The notes below the pieces were generated by a model. That model was not told the origin of the DNA. It did not search any database and saw nothing but the letters and a program-made list of their open reading frames with translations. From contig NZ_CP031310.1 in NCBI RefSeq assembly GCF_004799665.1, forward strand, positions 2,596,887 through 2,660,886: a stretch of 64,000 bases of DNA. Reading direction: 5' to 3'. The position numbers and the translations under genes are program-made. Every line of letters begins with the position of its first letter. The first letter of the stretch is position 1. The stretch comes from Halapricum salinum (lineage in GTDB: Archaea > Halobacteriota > Halobacteria > Halobacteriales > Haloarculaceae). Shown piece after piece: positions 7,773-16,992 of this stretch.

Positions 7773-10700
7773 TCAGTCTTCTCGGAGCTGTGAGGGTTCG
7801 ACCGTCTCCAGTTGCTCGTACTCGTCGCGAACGGCCGAGGCACGGTGGTTCGCGCCCGCGGCCTCGAAGCGATCGATCGCGGCCTCGAAGTGCTCGCGGG
7901 CACGTTCTCGTTCACCCCGTGTCGCGGCGAGGCGACCCCACTCGACGGAGATCCGTGCCCGTTCGACGGGGAAGGCCTCCGTCCGGAGCGACGATTCGGC
8001 GGCCGTGAGTGCGGCTTCGGCGGCGGTCAGCGATCCTCGCTCGCGTTCGATCGCCGCTCGTTCGCGGTGTGTCCGTGCCGTCGGGAACGCACCGTCAGCG
8101 ATCGATAGCGCCGACTCGAGGCTCTCTTCGGCGGCCTCGACCGCCCCACGTCGACGCCGGATCCGGGCCTGCAAAACCAGCGCCAGTGCGTGCTCACGGT
8201 CGTTACCATCCTCGGCGTGGCGTTCGATCGCACCTTCGAGACACTCGCTGGCCCGCTCGAGATCCGACGTTTCCACTGCGATCACCGCAAGTTGGTAGAG
8301 ACTAGCTGCATTGGACCCGCTCGCACCCGTCTCCTCGTGGCGGCGACGGCTCTCGCTGGCGTGCTCGCGTGCGAGTTCGAGGCTGCCCAAGCGGCGTTCG
8401 ATCCGGGCCAGTTCGATCAGCGACTCGCCGGTCTTCTGGGGATGGCCGATCTCGCGAGCCAGCGAGACAGCCGCCTCGGCCTGCTCGTGTGCCTGCGACG
8501 TCTCGCCCATTCGGAACAGTCCTCGGGCGAGGAACTGCCGGGCGTCGATTTCCAGCTGTCCGTCCCCGATCTCCGTCGCGAGCGCCAGCGCCTCCTCGGC
8601 GTGCTCGACCGCGCTCGCCGGATCGTCTGTCTCCTGTGCGAGCAGCGCGAGCGTCCGGTGGGTTGCGCCTTCGTACTGGCGCATCCCGGTCTCGCGTGCG
8701 GTCGCCAGTGCCTCGCTGACGTGCTCGCGTGCGTCCGCGAACTCGCCGCGCTCGACTTCGAGGAGTGCGCTGTTCAGTTGCATCGGCAGGGAGACCGACG
8801 GATCGTCCAGTGACTCGGCCAGCGGCTGGCCCTGCTCGAAATACCGCTCGGCCTGTTCGTAGTCGTCCTGCAGGTACGCGAGCACGCCGAGGTCCTTCAG
8901 CAGGTCGGCCTCGACGGCGGTCGCGCCGGCGTTGCGAGCCGGTTCGAGCCCGAGCAGGAACTGCTCGCGGGCCGCCGAGAGGTCCCCCCGCTCGTTGTCG
9001 ATCTGTCCGAGATTCCCACGGACGGCGGCGACGTTCCTGCGGTCGTCGACATCGTCGTACAGCTCCAGACTCCGCTGGAAGGCCTCGGCGGCGGTGTCGT
9101 ACGCCGAACGAACCCGGGCGACGACGCCCCGTTGTCGCCACAGCGCCGCCGACAGTCGCGGAGCCGAAACGGTGTCGAGGACGTCTTCGCCCGCGTCGAG
9201 CGCTGCTTCTGCTCGGTCGAGATCGCCCTCCTCGACGGCGATCGATGCCAGTTCGAGGTGTGCGCGGACGTCGGGGTCGAACGCCGCCAGATCTGCGGCC
9301 AGTTCGAGGGCTTCGTTCGCGTACTCGCGTGCGGTTTCGAACTCGCCACGCTTCCGGGCGACGCCGGCCAGCCCGAGTCGGCTCTCGGCTCTGGCCCGCT
9401 GTGCGTTTCCGTCGCCGGAGCCGAACTCCCAGAGCCGCTGGTAGGCGCGCTCGGCTCCCGAGAGATCGCCCTGCGTCTCGCGCATGACGGCTCGCGCGGC
9501 GATCCCGCGGCGCTGTGCACACTTCGTACACGCCTCGGGAATCTCGATCGCCGTCTCGTCGCCGGAGCCGAACAGCGGGGCCAGCGAGGCGTAGGCGCGC
9601 CCCACGTCGAAGATTCGGTCGACGGTGTCTTCGGCCCAGGCCGTCGGGTCACGCACGATCCGTTCGAGCAGGGGCGTCTCCTCACCGCAGCGCCGGGCCA
9701 GCGCCGCCCGTCGGTCGGGGTCGTCCGCCAGTGAGAGGAGGGCAGACACAGAGCGACCGACACGTTCGTGGGCGGCCGCCCCGCCGACCGCCTCGACGTG
9801 GTGTTCCAGAAACGTCGCAGCCCAGCTGACGTGCGGGCCCCGGAAGCGCTCGCCGTCGCCCTCGACCGGGAACAGCGCGACGCCAGTGAGTTCCTCCCGG
9901 ACTCGTCCCGGAACGTCCGACTCGACGACGTCGGCGACCACGAGCGATTCGAGGGCAGCGGATTCGATCGGTCCGCCGGCGACTTCGAGCAGGGCGATCA
10001 GGACGCCGACGTCGAGCGCCTCGGCACCCATCTCGGAGAGCCGCGCGTGGACGCGTTCGACGTCCTCTTCTAAGGTCGTCGGTGTCGACTCGTAGGCCGA
10101 CAGCGGCTCGACGTATCGCGCCAGTCGATGACAGGCCAGATAGATCGCCCCCGGTGCAGTCGGGGCATGACTGGTCGCGGAGTCGAGTAGTTCTCCGACT
10201 GGGATCTCGACGTCGGTTTCGGTCGCCTCCGTGAGTCGGTCGATCAGGCGGCGACACTCCCGCTCGTCGAAAGCGGGCATCGTCACGGTTTCGACGGCGT
10301 CACGGCGGAAGGCTTCGACCCGGGCGCTGACGCTGGCGACGAGTGGCTCCTGCCACTCCGACTCGCGGGCGTCCAGCAGGAAGACGACGTCCTCGTGGTC
10401 GGCGCAAGTTTCGAGCACCTCGAAGATTCGGCTGGCCTCCCGGCGGACGGCGTCCTCGACGACGACCAGCGTCGGTCCGGGTGCGCGTTCGATGACTCGT
10501 TCGAGTGCGCCGACGGCGTCGAACGGCTCGGGATCGGTCGCCTCGCGATAGAAGACACTTCCGTAGTCGGACTCGAGCCACTCTGTGGCGACGCGCTTGC
10601 AGAGCGTACTCTTGCCGGAGCCGGGCGGCCCGAGGACGGCCACGCTCGTCTCAGTTCGTAGCCGGTCTATCACCCGCTCGGTCAGCGAGCCCGAGTCGTC

Positions 10701-11672
10701 GAATCGATCGATCGACTGTCCGTCGAGGACCTCCGGTAGACCGAGGCCAGCCCGGTAGCTGACCGCCGGCGACAGCGGTGACCGACGATTCACGAACTGG
10801 TCGTCGAGCCTGACGAACCCCTGCGTGCGAAGCTGTGGCGGGAGACGGTCGCCAAGCAGCGACGACAGGGTCGCCGTCTCGCTGGTATCGACGAGTTCGC
10901 CCGACAGATCGGTCGCCGACGAGCGAACGCTCTCGAAGCGCTCACGAGCCCACGCCAGCGTCTCCGGGTCGGCCGACCGACAGAAGCCCCTGATCCCGGC
11001 GTCCGCGTAGGTCACGACCAGCACCTCGCTCGGCTCGCCCGACGAATCCTCGACGAGGAGCAATCCGTACGGCGGCGTCTCGCCAACGGCTGCGTCGAAC
11101 GCCGGCACGTCCGCGAGTTCGCCGAGTAGAGCCGGGAACTCGGTCTTGAGACGCGTCAGCAACGCGGACGGAGCCACGAGCGACACCGAGAGGTCGTCCC
11201 GGACGGCCCTGGCGTGGCACATCCTGAGATGTCGGCAATCGACCAGTCGAGGTAGTATCGCACGGTAGCCACCTGCGTCCTCGATTGCGTCGGCGATCGC
11301 TTCCAGCAACCGGTAACTGCCTCGTGTCTCGTGGACGTCCCCGGCGGTGAGCAGCGACGCCGGTAGATCCTCCGTCGGCGGGAGCGGTTCGAGGACGGCC
11401 CTGTTCGTGAGAATCGCGTCCGTCTCGGCCAGAAACGATCGATAGCGTGTGACTGCCAGTCGGCCGGACTGGGTCGTCACGAACCCCTGGGTCACCCGGT
11501 CGACGAACCCGGCATCACCGAGCGTACTGATCGCCCGGTCGACTGTCGACCGGGAGTGATCGAGCTGTTCGACCATATCGCGTTTGTGCAACGGCTCCCC
11601 ATCCAGCAGTTCGAGGAACTCGGCACGTTTGCCCAGCGTCTCGATCTCTGCTCTCTCCCCGAGGTACTCCAT
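7773..11672 (-). CDS. HTH-NTPase-TPR regulator-like protein (STAND-type architecture)
   Basis: A 1299-residue protein in three parts. Residues 1-85 look like a winged helix (MEQL..SRSTVDRAISTLGDAGFVDR). Around 346-353 is a Walker A site (GPPGSGKS) with a Walker B-like LVVVEDA near 402, in an AAA/STAND NTPase region. From about residue 710 to the end there are around 14 tetratricopeptide-like repeats rich in Ala/Glu (for example AREHVSEALATARETG). Just before the TPRs is a CTKC pair. The ATG at 11672 is preferred because a TATA-like TTATTGTG lies about 30 nt upstream; a start 10 codons earlier is possible. The architecture resembles MalT/STAND switches, where TPRs sense a ligand and ATP drives assembly, but the trigger and targets are unknown. 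Confidence 0.85.
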   Translation of the reverse strand: MEYLGERAEIETLGKRAEFLELLDGEPLHKRDMVEQLDHSRSTVDRAISTLGDAGFVDRVTQGFVTTQSGRLAVTRYRSFLAETDAILTNRAVLEPLPPTEDLPASLLTAGDVHETRGSYRLLEAIADAIEDAGGYRAILPRLVDCRHLRMCHARAVRDDLSVSLVAPSALLTRLKTEFPALLGELADVPAFDAAVGETPPYGLLLVEDSSGEPSEVLVVTYADAGIRGFCRSADPETLAWARERFESVRSSATDLSGELVDTSETATLSSLLGDRLPPQLRTQGFVRLDDQFVNRRSPLSPAVSYRAGLGLPEVLDGQSIDRFDDSGSLTERVIDRLRTETSVAVLGPPGSGKSTLCKRVATEWLESDYGSVFYREATDPEPFDAVGALERVIERAPGPTLVVVEDAVRREASRIFEVLETCADHEDVVFLLDARESEWQEPLVASVSARVEAFRRDAVETVTMPAFDERECRRLIDRLTEATETDVEIPVGELLDSATSHAPTAPGAIYLACHRLARYVEPLSAYESTPTTLEEDVERVHARLSEMGAEALDVGVLIALLEVAGGPIESAALESLVVADVVESDVPGRVREELTGVALFPVEGDGERFRGPHVSWAATFLEHHVEAVGGAAAHERVGRSVSALLSLADDPDRRAALARRCGEETPLLERIVRDPTAWAEDTVDRIFDVGRAYASLAPLFGSGDETAIEIPEACTKCAQRRGIAARAVMRETQGDLSGAERAYQRLWEFGSGDGNAQRARAESRLGLAGVARKRGEFETAREYANEALELAADLAAFDPDVRAHLELASIAVEEGDLDRAEAALDAGEDVLDTVSAPRLSAALWRQRGVVARVRSAYDTAAEAFQRSLELYDDVDDRRNVAAVRGNLGQIDNERGDLSAAREQFLLGLEPARNAGATAVEADLLKDLGVLAYLQDDYEQAERYFEQGQPLAESLDDPSVSLPMQLNSALLEVERGEFADAREHVSEALATARETGMRQYEGATHRTLALLAQETDDPASAVEHAEEALALATEIGDGQLEIDARQFLARGLFRMGETSQAHEQAEAAVSLAREIGHPQKTGESLIELARIERRLGSLELAREHASESRRRHEETGASGSNAASLYQLAVIAVETSDLERASECLEGAIERHAEDGNDREHALALVLQARIRRRRGAVEAAEESLESALSIADGAFPTARTHRERAAIERERGSLTAAEAALTAAESSLRTEAFPVERARISVEWGRLAATRGERERAREHFEAAIDRFEAAGANHRASAVRDEYEQLETVEPSQLRED

Positions 11673-12377
11673 CGATGGTTCTTTTCTCGCGGGTGTCCAC
11701 AATAACAGTATCGACAGCGCCGGTCGATCAAAGACCTACCTGAAATGTGAGGAGAAACGTCAGCCGGTGAGGGGGCAAGTCAGTCGGTGATCTAAGGGGG
11801 TCCCCGCCTCAAGAGATAGTTGCCCGCGAGATACGCCGTGTGGGGTGGTGCCGGACGCGTCTCCGACGGACGCGTCGACGTCACGCTCGCGTGACTCCCT
11901 CGGGTGGGGGACACGGTCAGTGCGTGGGTACCTAGATCGGACGGGACGTCTCGCGACTGCTCCGGCGTTCGCGCCGGACGGCTGGTCCCCGCGCGGTCGC
12001 TCGGCGCCCGTCCGATTTCCGCCCTGATCCCTGCTGCGTTCGGCCCTCAGCCCGTCGCCTACGCGCCATTCATACGATCTATCTGATACCTCTTCTCACG
12101 GTGTGAGGTGGTTGCTCAACCGGTGAGATAAGGCGCCTGCCGACACAACCTCACAGTGCTTGTGGACGTCGGGCGGTACTGTGGGGTGGTGGTCCTCGCG
12201 GCCTCGATCGCGAGGTTCGGCTGACCCGACGATCCACGAGTGGGAGTTCCTCACGGCCGTCGTCCGGGTTGCGTTTGCCCGGCGCTCCCGTTCGACGGCT
12301 CCGGGGAGATGGTGCCTCTGACAACACCGTCATCCCAGTTTTTTCGAAAACCAGTCGTCGCTCCGAAGAGCGCGCGA
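11673..12377. other. 700-bp intergenic region between the TPR gene and cdc48
   Basis: No convincing coding frame is seen on either strand. The first 40 bases hold the likely promoter of the minus-strand TPR gene. Two imperfect 19-base direct repeats, GTCAGTCGGTGATCTAAGG (11779-11797) and CTCAACCGGTGAGATAAGG (12115-12133, 14 of 19 matching), bracket a hairpin-rich core described separately. Conserved SRP RNA and RNase P RNA signatures were looked for and not found. Confidence 0.6.
11854..12016. ncRNA. Candidate structured RNA: consecutive and nested hairpins
   Basis: Perfect inverted repeats follow one another. GACGCGTC at 11854-11861 and 11869-11876 gives an 8-bp stem with a 7-nt loop. GTCACG/CGTGAC at 11880-11895 gives a 6-bp stem with a CTCG loop. 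A 10-bp outer stem, ATCGGACGGG (11936-11945) with CCCGTCCGAT (12007-12016), encloses TCCGGCG-TTCG-CGCCGGA (11961-11978), a 7-bp stem capped by a TTCG tetraloop. This density of stems is unusual for spacer DNA. The strand, transcription and function are unknown; GC-rich DNA gives some hairpins by chance. Confidence 0.4.
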
Positions 12378-14648
12378 TCAGTGGAACGTTCGACCGACTT
12401 CTTGTTCGTCGCTGATCTCGCTCTCACGGTGGTCGAAGCGCTCTTCGATCTTCTCGTAGCGCTCGCGCGTCTCCTCGTCGACGCTCGGGCCGACCTCGTC
12501 CATCGCGGCCTCGAAGTGCTCGCGCCCGATCCGGACGTTCCCGACGCTGTCGTCGACCTCTTCGGGAGCGACGCTGTTGATGAACTCCCGGCTGGCGGCC
12601 ATCGCAGCTTCGCGGGCGAGTGCTTCGATGTCTGCACCGACGTAGCCGTCGGTCTCCTCGGCCAGTTCGTCGAGATCGACGTCGTCGGCCAGCGGCTTGT
12701 TACGGGTGTGGACCTCGAGGATCTTCCGGCGTGCGGCCTCGTCGGGCACCGGCACGTGGACGTGGCGATCCAGTCGACCCGGCCGCAGTAGCGCCGCGTC
12801 GATCAGGTCCGGGCGGTTGGTCGTCGCGATGACCACGACGTCTTCGAGACTTTCGAGGCCGTCGAGTTCGGTCAGCAGCTGCGAGACCACGCGCTCGCCG
12901 ACACCGGAGTCGGTCGTGCCCTGGCCACGTTCGCCGGCGATCGAATCGATCTCGTCGAAGAACACGATCGTCGGGGCGTTGGCGCGGGCCTTCTCGAAGA
13001 CCTCGCGGACCCCTTTCTCGGACTCGCCGACGTACTTGTTCAGAAGTTCGGGCCCCTTGATCGAGATGAAGTTCGACTGACTCTCGTTGGCGACGGCCTT
13101 CGCCAGCAGCGTCTTCCCGGTCCCGGGCGGGCCGTACATCAGCACGCCTTTGGCGGCCTGCATGTCCATCTGCTCGAACACCTCGGGATACTCCAGGGGC
13201 CACTGGATCGTCTCACGGAGGCGCTCTTTGGTGCCTTCGAGCCCGCCGACGGAGTCCCAGGTGACGTCCGGGACTTCGACGAAGACCTCACGGAGGGCGG
13301 AGGGTTCGATTCCCTTCAGCGCCTCTTTGAAGTCGCCCTCGGTCACCGACATGGCTTCGAGGACTTCGGCGTCGATGGAGTCGGCTTCGAGGTCGATCTC
13401 CGGGCGGATGCGCCGGAGGGCGTTCATCGCCGACTCTTTGGTGAGTTGTTCGAGGTCAGCCCCGACGAAGCCGTGGGTGTTCTCGGCGTATCGGTCGAGG
13501 TCGATGTCCTCTTCGAGGGGCATTCCGCGGGTGTGGACCTGCAGAATCTCCTTGCGGCCGTTCTTGTCCGGGACGCCGATCTCGATCTCGCGATCGAAGC
13601 GGCCACCGCGGCGGAGCGCGGGGTCGATGGCGTCGACGCGGTTGGTCGCGCCGATGACGATGACGTCGCCGCGTTGGTCGAGCCCGTCCATCAGGCTCAG
13701 TAGCTGGGCGACGACGCGGCGCTCGACGTCGCCGGAGGTGTCGTCACGCTTGGGGGCGATCGAGTCGATCTCGTCGATGAAGACGATCGCGGGTGCGTTC
13801 TCCTCGGCCTCGTCGAAGATCTCCCGTAACTGCTCCTCGCTCTCGCCGTAGAACTTCGACATGATCTCGGGGCCGGAGATCGTCGTGAAGTAGGCGTCGA
13901 TCTCGTTGGCGACCGCCCGGGCCATCAGCGTCTTGCCGGTGCCCGGCGGGCCGTGCAGGAGGACGCCCTTGGGCGGCTCGATCCCTAGCTGCTGGAACAG
14001 TTCGGGGTGGCGCATCGGGAGCTCGATCATCTCCCGGACCTGTTCGAGTTCGTCGTCGAGGCCACCGATGTCCTCGTAGGTGACGCTCGGGGTCTCCCGG
14101 TCGTCCTCCGGCGCTTCGCCGGCGATCTGCTCGGCGGGCTTCTCGCTGATCTCGATCTCGGTCTGGTCGGTCACGACGACCGTGCCCTCGGGATCGGTGT
14201 CGGCGACCTTCAGCGGGATCTTCTGCCCGCCGACGTTCGAGATCGGGCCCAGCCCGAGCGAGAACGGCACGGTCTGGCCCTTCGTGATGGCCTGCCCGCT
14301 CAGTTTGTTCCGGACGTGCGGGCCGATGTTCCCCCGGATCCGGAGGTTCTGCGGGAGCGCGACCGTGATCGACTTCGCGGGCTTGACGTCGGCCTTCTCG
14401 ACCCCGATCGTGTCGTCGATCCCGACGTCAGCCTCCTGGCGCAGACGGCCGTCGATTCGGATGACACCCTCGCCGGTGTCCTCGGGGTAGCCCGGCCACA
14501 CGCGCGCCACTGCGCGACCGCCCTGGCGGCCTTCGAGGACGATGTAATCACCGTTCTCCAGATCCAACTCGTCCATCGCGGCCCGGTCGATGGCCGCCAG
14601 CCCTCGCCCCGCGTCCTTCTGCTTGAGGGGTTTGACAGTGAGTTTCAT
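12378..14648 (-). CDS. cdc48: Cdc48/p97-family AAA+ ATPase
   Basis: The 756-residue protein has the full Cdc48 layout: an N-terminal double-psi barrel/4-alpha-beta substrate domain (residues 1-190), then two AAA+ modules. Each has a Walker A GPPGTGKT and a Walker B ([14 protein letters not shown] in D1, [15 protein letters not shown] in D2), plus arginine fingers in the second region of homology. It forms a hexamer that unfolds proteins for degradation, working with the proteasome in archaea. The start overlaps the stop of the Hsp20-like gene by 4 bases, indicating coupling. The length and all motifs are normal; haloarchaea often carry several paralogues (called CdcH). Confidence 0.97.
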   Translation of the reverse strand: MKLTVKPLKQKDAGRGLAAIDRAAMDELDLENGDYIVLEGRQGGRAVARVWPGYPEDTGEGVIRIDGRLRQEADVGIDDTIGVEKADVKPAKSITVALPQNLRIRGNIGPHVRNKLSGQAITKGQTVPFSLGLGPISNVGGQKIPLKVADTDPEGTVVVTDQTEIEISEKPAEQIAGEAPEDDRETPSVTYEDIGGLDDELEQVREMIELPMRHPELFQQLGIEPPKGVLLHGPPGTGKTLMARAVANEIDAYFTTISGPEIMSKFYGESEEQLREIFDEAEENAPAIVFIDEIDSIAPKRDDTSGDVERRVVAQLLSLMDGLDQRGDVIVIGATNRVDAIDPALRRGGRFDREIEIGVPDKNGRKEILQVHTRGMPLEEDIDLDRYAENTHGFVGADLEQLTKESAMNALRRIRPEIDLEADSIDAEVLEAMSVTEGDFKEALKGIEPSALREVFVEVPDVTWDSVGGLEGTKERLRETIQWPLEYPEVFEQMDMQAAKGVLMYGPPGTGKTLLAKAVANESQSNFISIKGPELLNKYVGESEKGVREVFEKARANAPTIVFFDEIDSIAGERGQGTTDSGVGERVVSQLLTELDGLESLEDVVVIATTNRPDLIDAALLRPGRLDRHVHVPVPDEAARRKILEVHTRNKPLADDVDLDELAEETDGYVGADIEALAREAAMAASREFINSVAPEEVDDSVGNVRIGREHFEAAMDEVGPSVDEETRERYEKIEERFDHRESEISDEQEVGRTFH

Positions 14649-14875
14649 CGGCTCACCTCGACAGTGAGGACGCCATTTTTGATAAATGCACGTGCGTCCT
14701 CCCCTTCGGGCACCGTCAGATCGTACTGCTCGTCGCCTGCGACGACGATCACGGTGTCGCCGACGATCTCGGCCGAGGCCTCGGTGACGCCCAGATCCGC
14801 CGCGAGAACGAGACTCTCCTCGTACTCGTACTGGCGCACTGGAACGTCGCCGCCCAACTGTTGCGTTTCAGTCAT
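14645..14875 (-). CDS. Small Hsp20/alpha-crystallin-like protein (DUF7127-like)
   Basis: The 76-residue protein has a beta-rich pattern ending in [14 protein letters not shown], the last strands of the alpha-crystallin/CS fold. It is shorter than classical Hsp20 proteins, lacking long N- and C-terminal arms. It overlaps the cdc48 start by 4 bases and shares its promoter, near the AT-rich TATATAAATCTTT around 14900-14912. Small proteins of this type next to cdc48 are, to my recollection, common in haloarchaea. A role as cofactor or substrate adaptor for Cdc48 is inference from the coupling. Confidence 0.75.
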   Translation of the reverse strand: MTETQQLGGDVPVRQYEYEESLVLAADLGVTEASAEIVGDTVIVVAGDEQYDLTVPEGEDARAFIKNGVLTVEVSR

Positions 14876-15014
14876 ACTAACTCAGAGTTAGCATTCTCTC
14901 TATATAAATCTTTCCACAGTGTGCGGGGGGACGGGGTGGGATTTTCGACCTTTTGGATGAATTGCGGTTCACACCGGGGAACGACTCATCTGGGTGGCCC
15001 CCGAGGGGGAAGGT

Positions 15015-15788
15015 ATGGAGGCGGTCAGCCACGACGGACGGACGACGGCGTATCGACTCGCTGGCGACCCTGTCGACGGTCGAGTGACGCTCGCGGTCCA
15101 CGGCAGCGGCGCGACCCACCGGCTATGGGCACCCCAGTACGGGCCGGACGGGCCGCGACCGTTCGCGGCCGTCGATCTGAGCGGGCACGGTGACTCTGCG
15201 GATGTCGACACAACTCCCGGGTCCGAGACGCTATCGGCCTACGTCGCGGACGTGGCGGCCGTCGCCGATGCCGTCGAGGCGGATGTTCTGGTCGGCAACT
15301 CACTGGGCGGGGCGGTGGTCCTCCAGGCGGCGCTCGACGGTGCTGTCGATCCCGCTGGTGTCGTTTTGCTGGGCAGCGGCGCGAAACTGGCTGTCCACGA
15401 CGACCTCCGTCGGTGGCTGGCCGAGGACTTCGAGCAGGCAATCGAGGCCCTCCACGGGCCGGATCGGCTCTTCCACGACGCCTCAGACCGGGTGCTCGAA
15501 CGTTCGAAGGCCCAGATGCGAGCGACTGGCCGGGGAGTCACCGAGCGGGACTTTCTCACGTGTCATCGCTTCGACGTCCGCGACCGGCTGGCGGAGGTCG
15601 AGGTCCCGCTGCTGGCGCTGGTCGGCGAGCACGATCAATTGACCCCAGTCTCCTATCACGAGTACCTGGCCGAGACCGTTCCCGACGGGCGGCTGTCGGT
15701 CGTCGAGGGAGCAGCCCATCTGGCGATGCTCGAACGGCCGCAGGTCGTGGCCGACGAGATTGCGGCATTCGCGGACGACACTCAGTAG
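15015..15788 (+). CDS. Alpha/beta-fold hydrolase
   Basis: A 257-residue hydrolase. The nucleophile elbow is GNSLGG near residue 95, the catalytic Asp is probably in ALVGEHDQLTP and the His in GAAHLAMLERP near residue 240, giving the complete triad. An oxyanion HGSG block lies near residue 30. The ATG at 15015 starts the family-typical beta-strand; the GTG at 14994 is a less likely alternative. The substrate cannot be told from sequence; similar proteins include lactonases, esterases and C-C hydrolases. It converges on panB with a 7-bp overlap of the 3' ends. Confidence 0.85.
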   Translation: MEAVSHDGRTTAYRLAGDPVDGRVTLAVHGSGATHRLWAPQYGPDGPRPFAAVDLSGHGDSADVDTTPGSETLSAYVADVAAVADAVEADVLVGNSLGGAVVLQAALDGAVDPAGVVLLGSGAKLAVHDDLRRWLAEDFEQAIEALHGPDRLFHDASDRVLERSKAQMRATGRGVTERDFLTCHRFDVRDRLAEVEVPLLALVGEHDQLTPVSYHEYLAETVPDGRLSVVEGAAHLAMLERPQVVADEIAAFADDTQ

Positions 15789-16591
15789 ATGTCGTCGACT
15801 CCGTCTTCGTGGTGGCTGTGGTCCTCGGCCGGGAATTCCCCGGACTCGACGGCCTCGACGTAGCCTTCGATGGCGTCGGTCATCTCCCCGCGGACGTCGC
15901 CGAAGGCCTTCGAGAACGGTGCGACCGACTCGGTGAGTCCGATCACTTCGTCGACGGTCAGGACCTGTCCGTCGCAGTTCGGTCCCGCGCCGATTCCGAT
16001 CGTCGGGATGTCGATCGCTTCGGTGACCTGGGCGGCGACGTTTGCGGGGATGTGTTCGAGGACGAGCGAGAACGCGCCCGCTCGCTCGTGTTTGTGCGCC
16101 AGATCGATCATCTCGCGGGCGGCGGACTGGTCGGTCCCCTGGCGGAACAGGCCGATCTCGTTTTCGTGCTGGGGCGTCAGTCCGAGGTGAGCCTGGACGG
16201 GGACGCCGATCTGGGTGAGTCGTCGGGTGAGATCGACTGTGTGCGGCCCGGATTCGAGTTTGACGGCGTCGGCGTCGGCGTCCTTGAGCATGCGGCCGCA
16301 GTTCTCGACCGCTTCGTCCTCGTCGGCCCCGAACGACAGGAACGGCATGTCCGCGATCACCATCGCGTCGTCGACGGCACGGGCGACGGCAGCTGTCGCA
16401 CTCTCGATCTGTTCGAGCGTGACCGGCAGCGTCGACTCGTAGCCCAACCGAAGGTTCCCGATCGAATCACCCACGAGCACCATGTCGACACCGACGGAAT
16501 CGACGATTTCGGCCGTCGGGGCGTCGTAGGCCGTCAACATCGTCACCGGATCGTCGCGCTCCTTCCGTTCTCTGATGTCCTTCGCGCGCAT
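15782..16591 (-). CDS. panB: 3-methyl-2-oxobutanoate hydroxymethyltransferase (ketopantoate hydroxymethyltransferase)
   Basis: The 269-residue TIM-barrel enzyme transfers a hydroxymethyl group from methylenetetrahydrofolate to 2-oxoisovalerate, the first step towards pantothenate and coenzyme A. PanB landmarks are MLTAYDAPTA near residue 18, the metal-binding VGDSIGN followed by STLPVT, the AHLGLTPQ block and IPTIGIGAGPNCDGQVL near residue 195. The ATG at 16591 gives the family's usual N-terminus (MRAKDIRERK). The C-terminus ends in an Asp/His/Glu-rich tail. It is divergent from the small membrane gene at 16674. Confidence 0.95.
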   Translation of the reverse strand: MRAKDIRERKERDDPVTMLTAYDAPTAEIVDSVGVDMVLVGDSIGNLRLGYESTLPVTLEQIESATAAVARAVDDAMVIADMPFLSFGADEDEAVENCGRMLKDADADAVKLESGPHTVDLTRRLTQIGVPVQAHLGLTPQHENEIGLFRQGTDQSAAREMIDLAHKHERAGAFSLVLEHIPANVAAQVTEAIDIPTIGIGAGPNCDGQVLTVDEVIGLTESVAPFSKAFGDVRGEMTDAIEGYVEAVESGEFPAEDHSHHEDGVDDIY

Positions 16592-16673
16592 ACGAGATGT
16601 CGCTCGCGCCACCGGAATAAACGCTCGCTCTCGAATCGAAACCGACAGGATAGCGGGGACCGCAGACTCGTCC

Positions 16674-16901
16674 ATGCCCAGCGTCGAGACGACCGATCCC
16701 GATGGCGTCGACTACGGATGGGTCATGCAGGTCACCTTCGTCGTAACCATCCTCGTCGGCGCGCCCGTCGTCGCCGTCGCGGCCATCTTTGCTGACCTCT
16801 CTTCCTGGGGCCAGCGCGCATCCTTCGCCGTCCGCGTCGGCGCAGTGGTCTGGCTGCTCACCGCGACCGGGGTCTATCTCTACGCTCGCCGTCACTCCTG
16901 A
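16674..16901 (+). CDS. Small membrane protein (DUF5822-like)
   Basis: The 75-residue protein has two hydrophobic segments (about residues 20-40 and 50-68) separated by a short charged loop, and ends in RRHS. It is divergent from panB with 82 bp between the starts. I recall similar small haloarchaeal proteins annotated as DUF5822; the assignment is from memory. No function is known. Its TGA stop overlaps the first base of an 82-bp palindromic repeat, so that element lies immediately after the coding region. Confidence 0.7.
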   Translation: MPSVETTDPDGVDYGWVMQVTFVVTILVGAPVVAVAAIFADLSSWGQRASFAVRVGAVVWLLTATGVYLYARRHS

Positions 16902-16982
16902 TAGTGATTACTGTAGCGATTTACCACTACGACCGCACGATGTCGTGCGGTCGATGTGGAACAGACCGACAGTAATCACTAT
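16901..16982 (+). repeat. 82-bp palindromic element, copy A
   Basis: The ends are perfect 14-bp inverted repeats (ATAGTGATTACTGT and its complement). The centre is an 11-bp perfect inverted repeat (CGACCGCACGA, then TG, then its complement). Two further copies of exactly 82 bp lie at 38103 and 47118, and the three align without gaps. Copy A lies between the 3' ends of two convergent genes. The flanks share TG before and GAGT after the element in all copies. Confidence 0.85.
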
Positions 16983-16992
16983 GAGTGAACCG

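Noticed and set aside
8302-9531. 409-codon Arg-rich frame within the TPR gene
   Set aside because: It is a frame-shifted reading of the TPR region with extreme Arg content, typical of shadow frames in GC-rich genes.
11673-12377. SRP RNA or RNase P RNA in the cdc48-TPR spacer
   Set aside because: The conserved cores (the SRP GGAAGG/AGCA tetraloop region and the RNase P GGAAAGTCC/ACAGAA elements) were not found, although hairpins are abundant.
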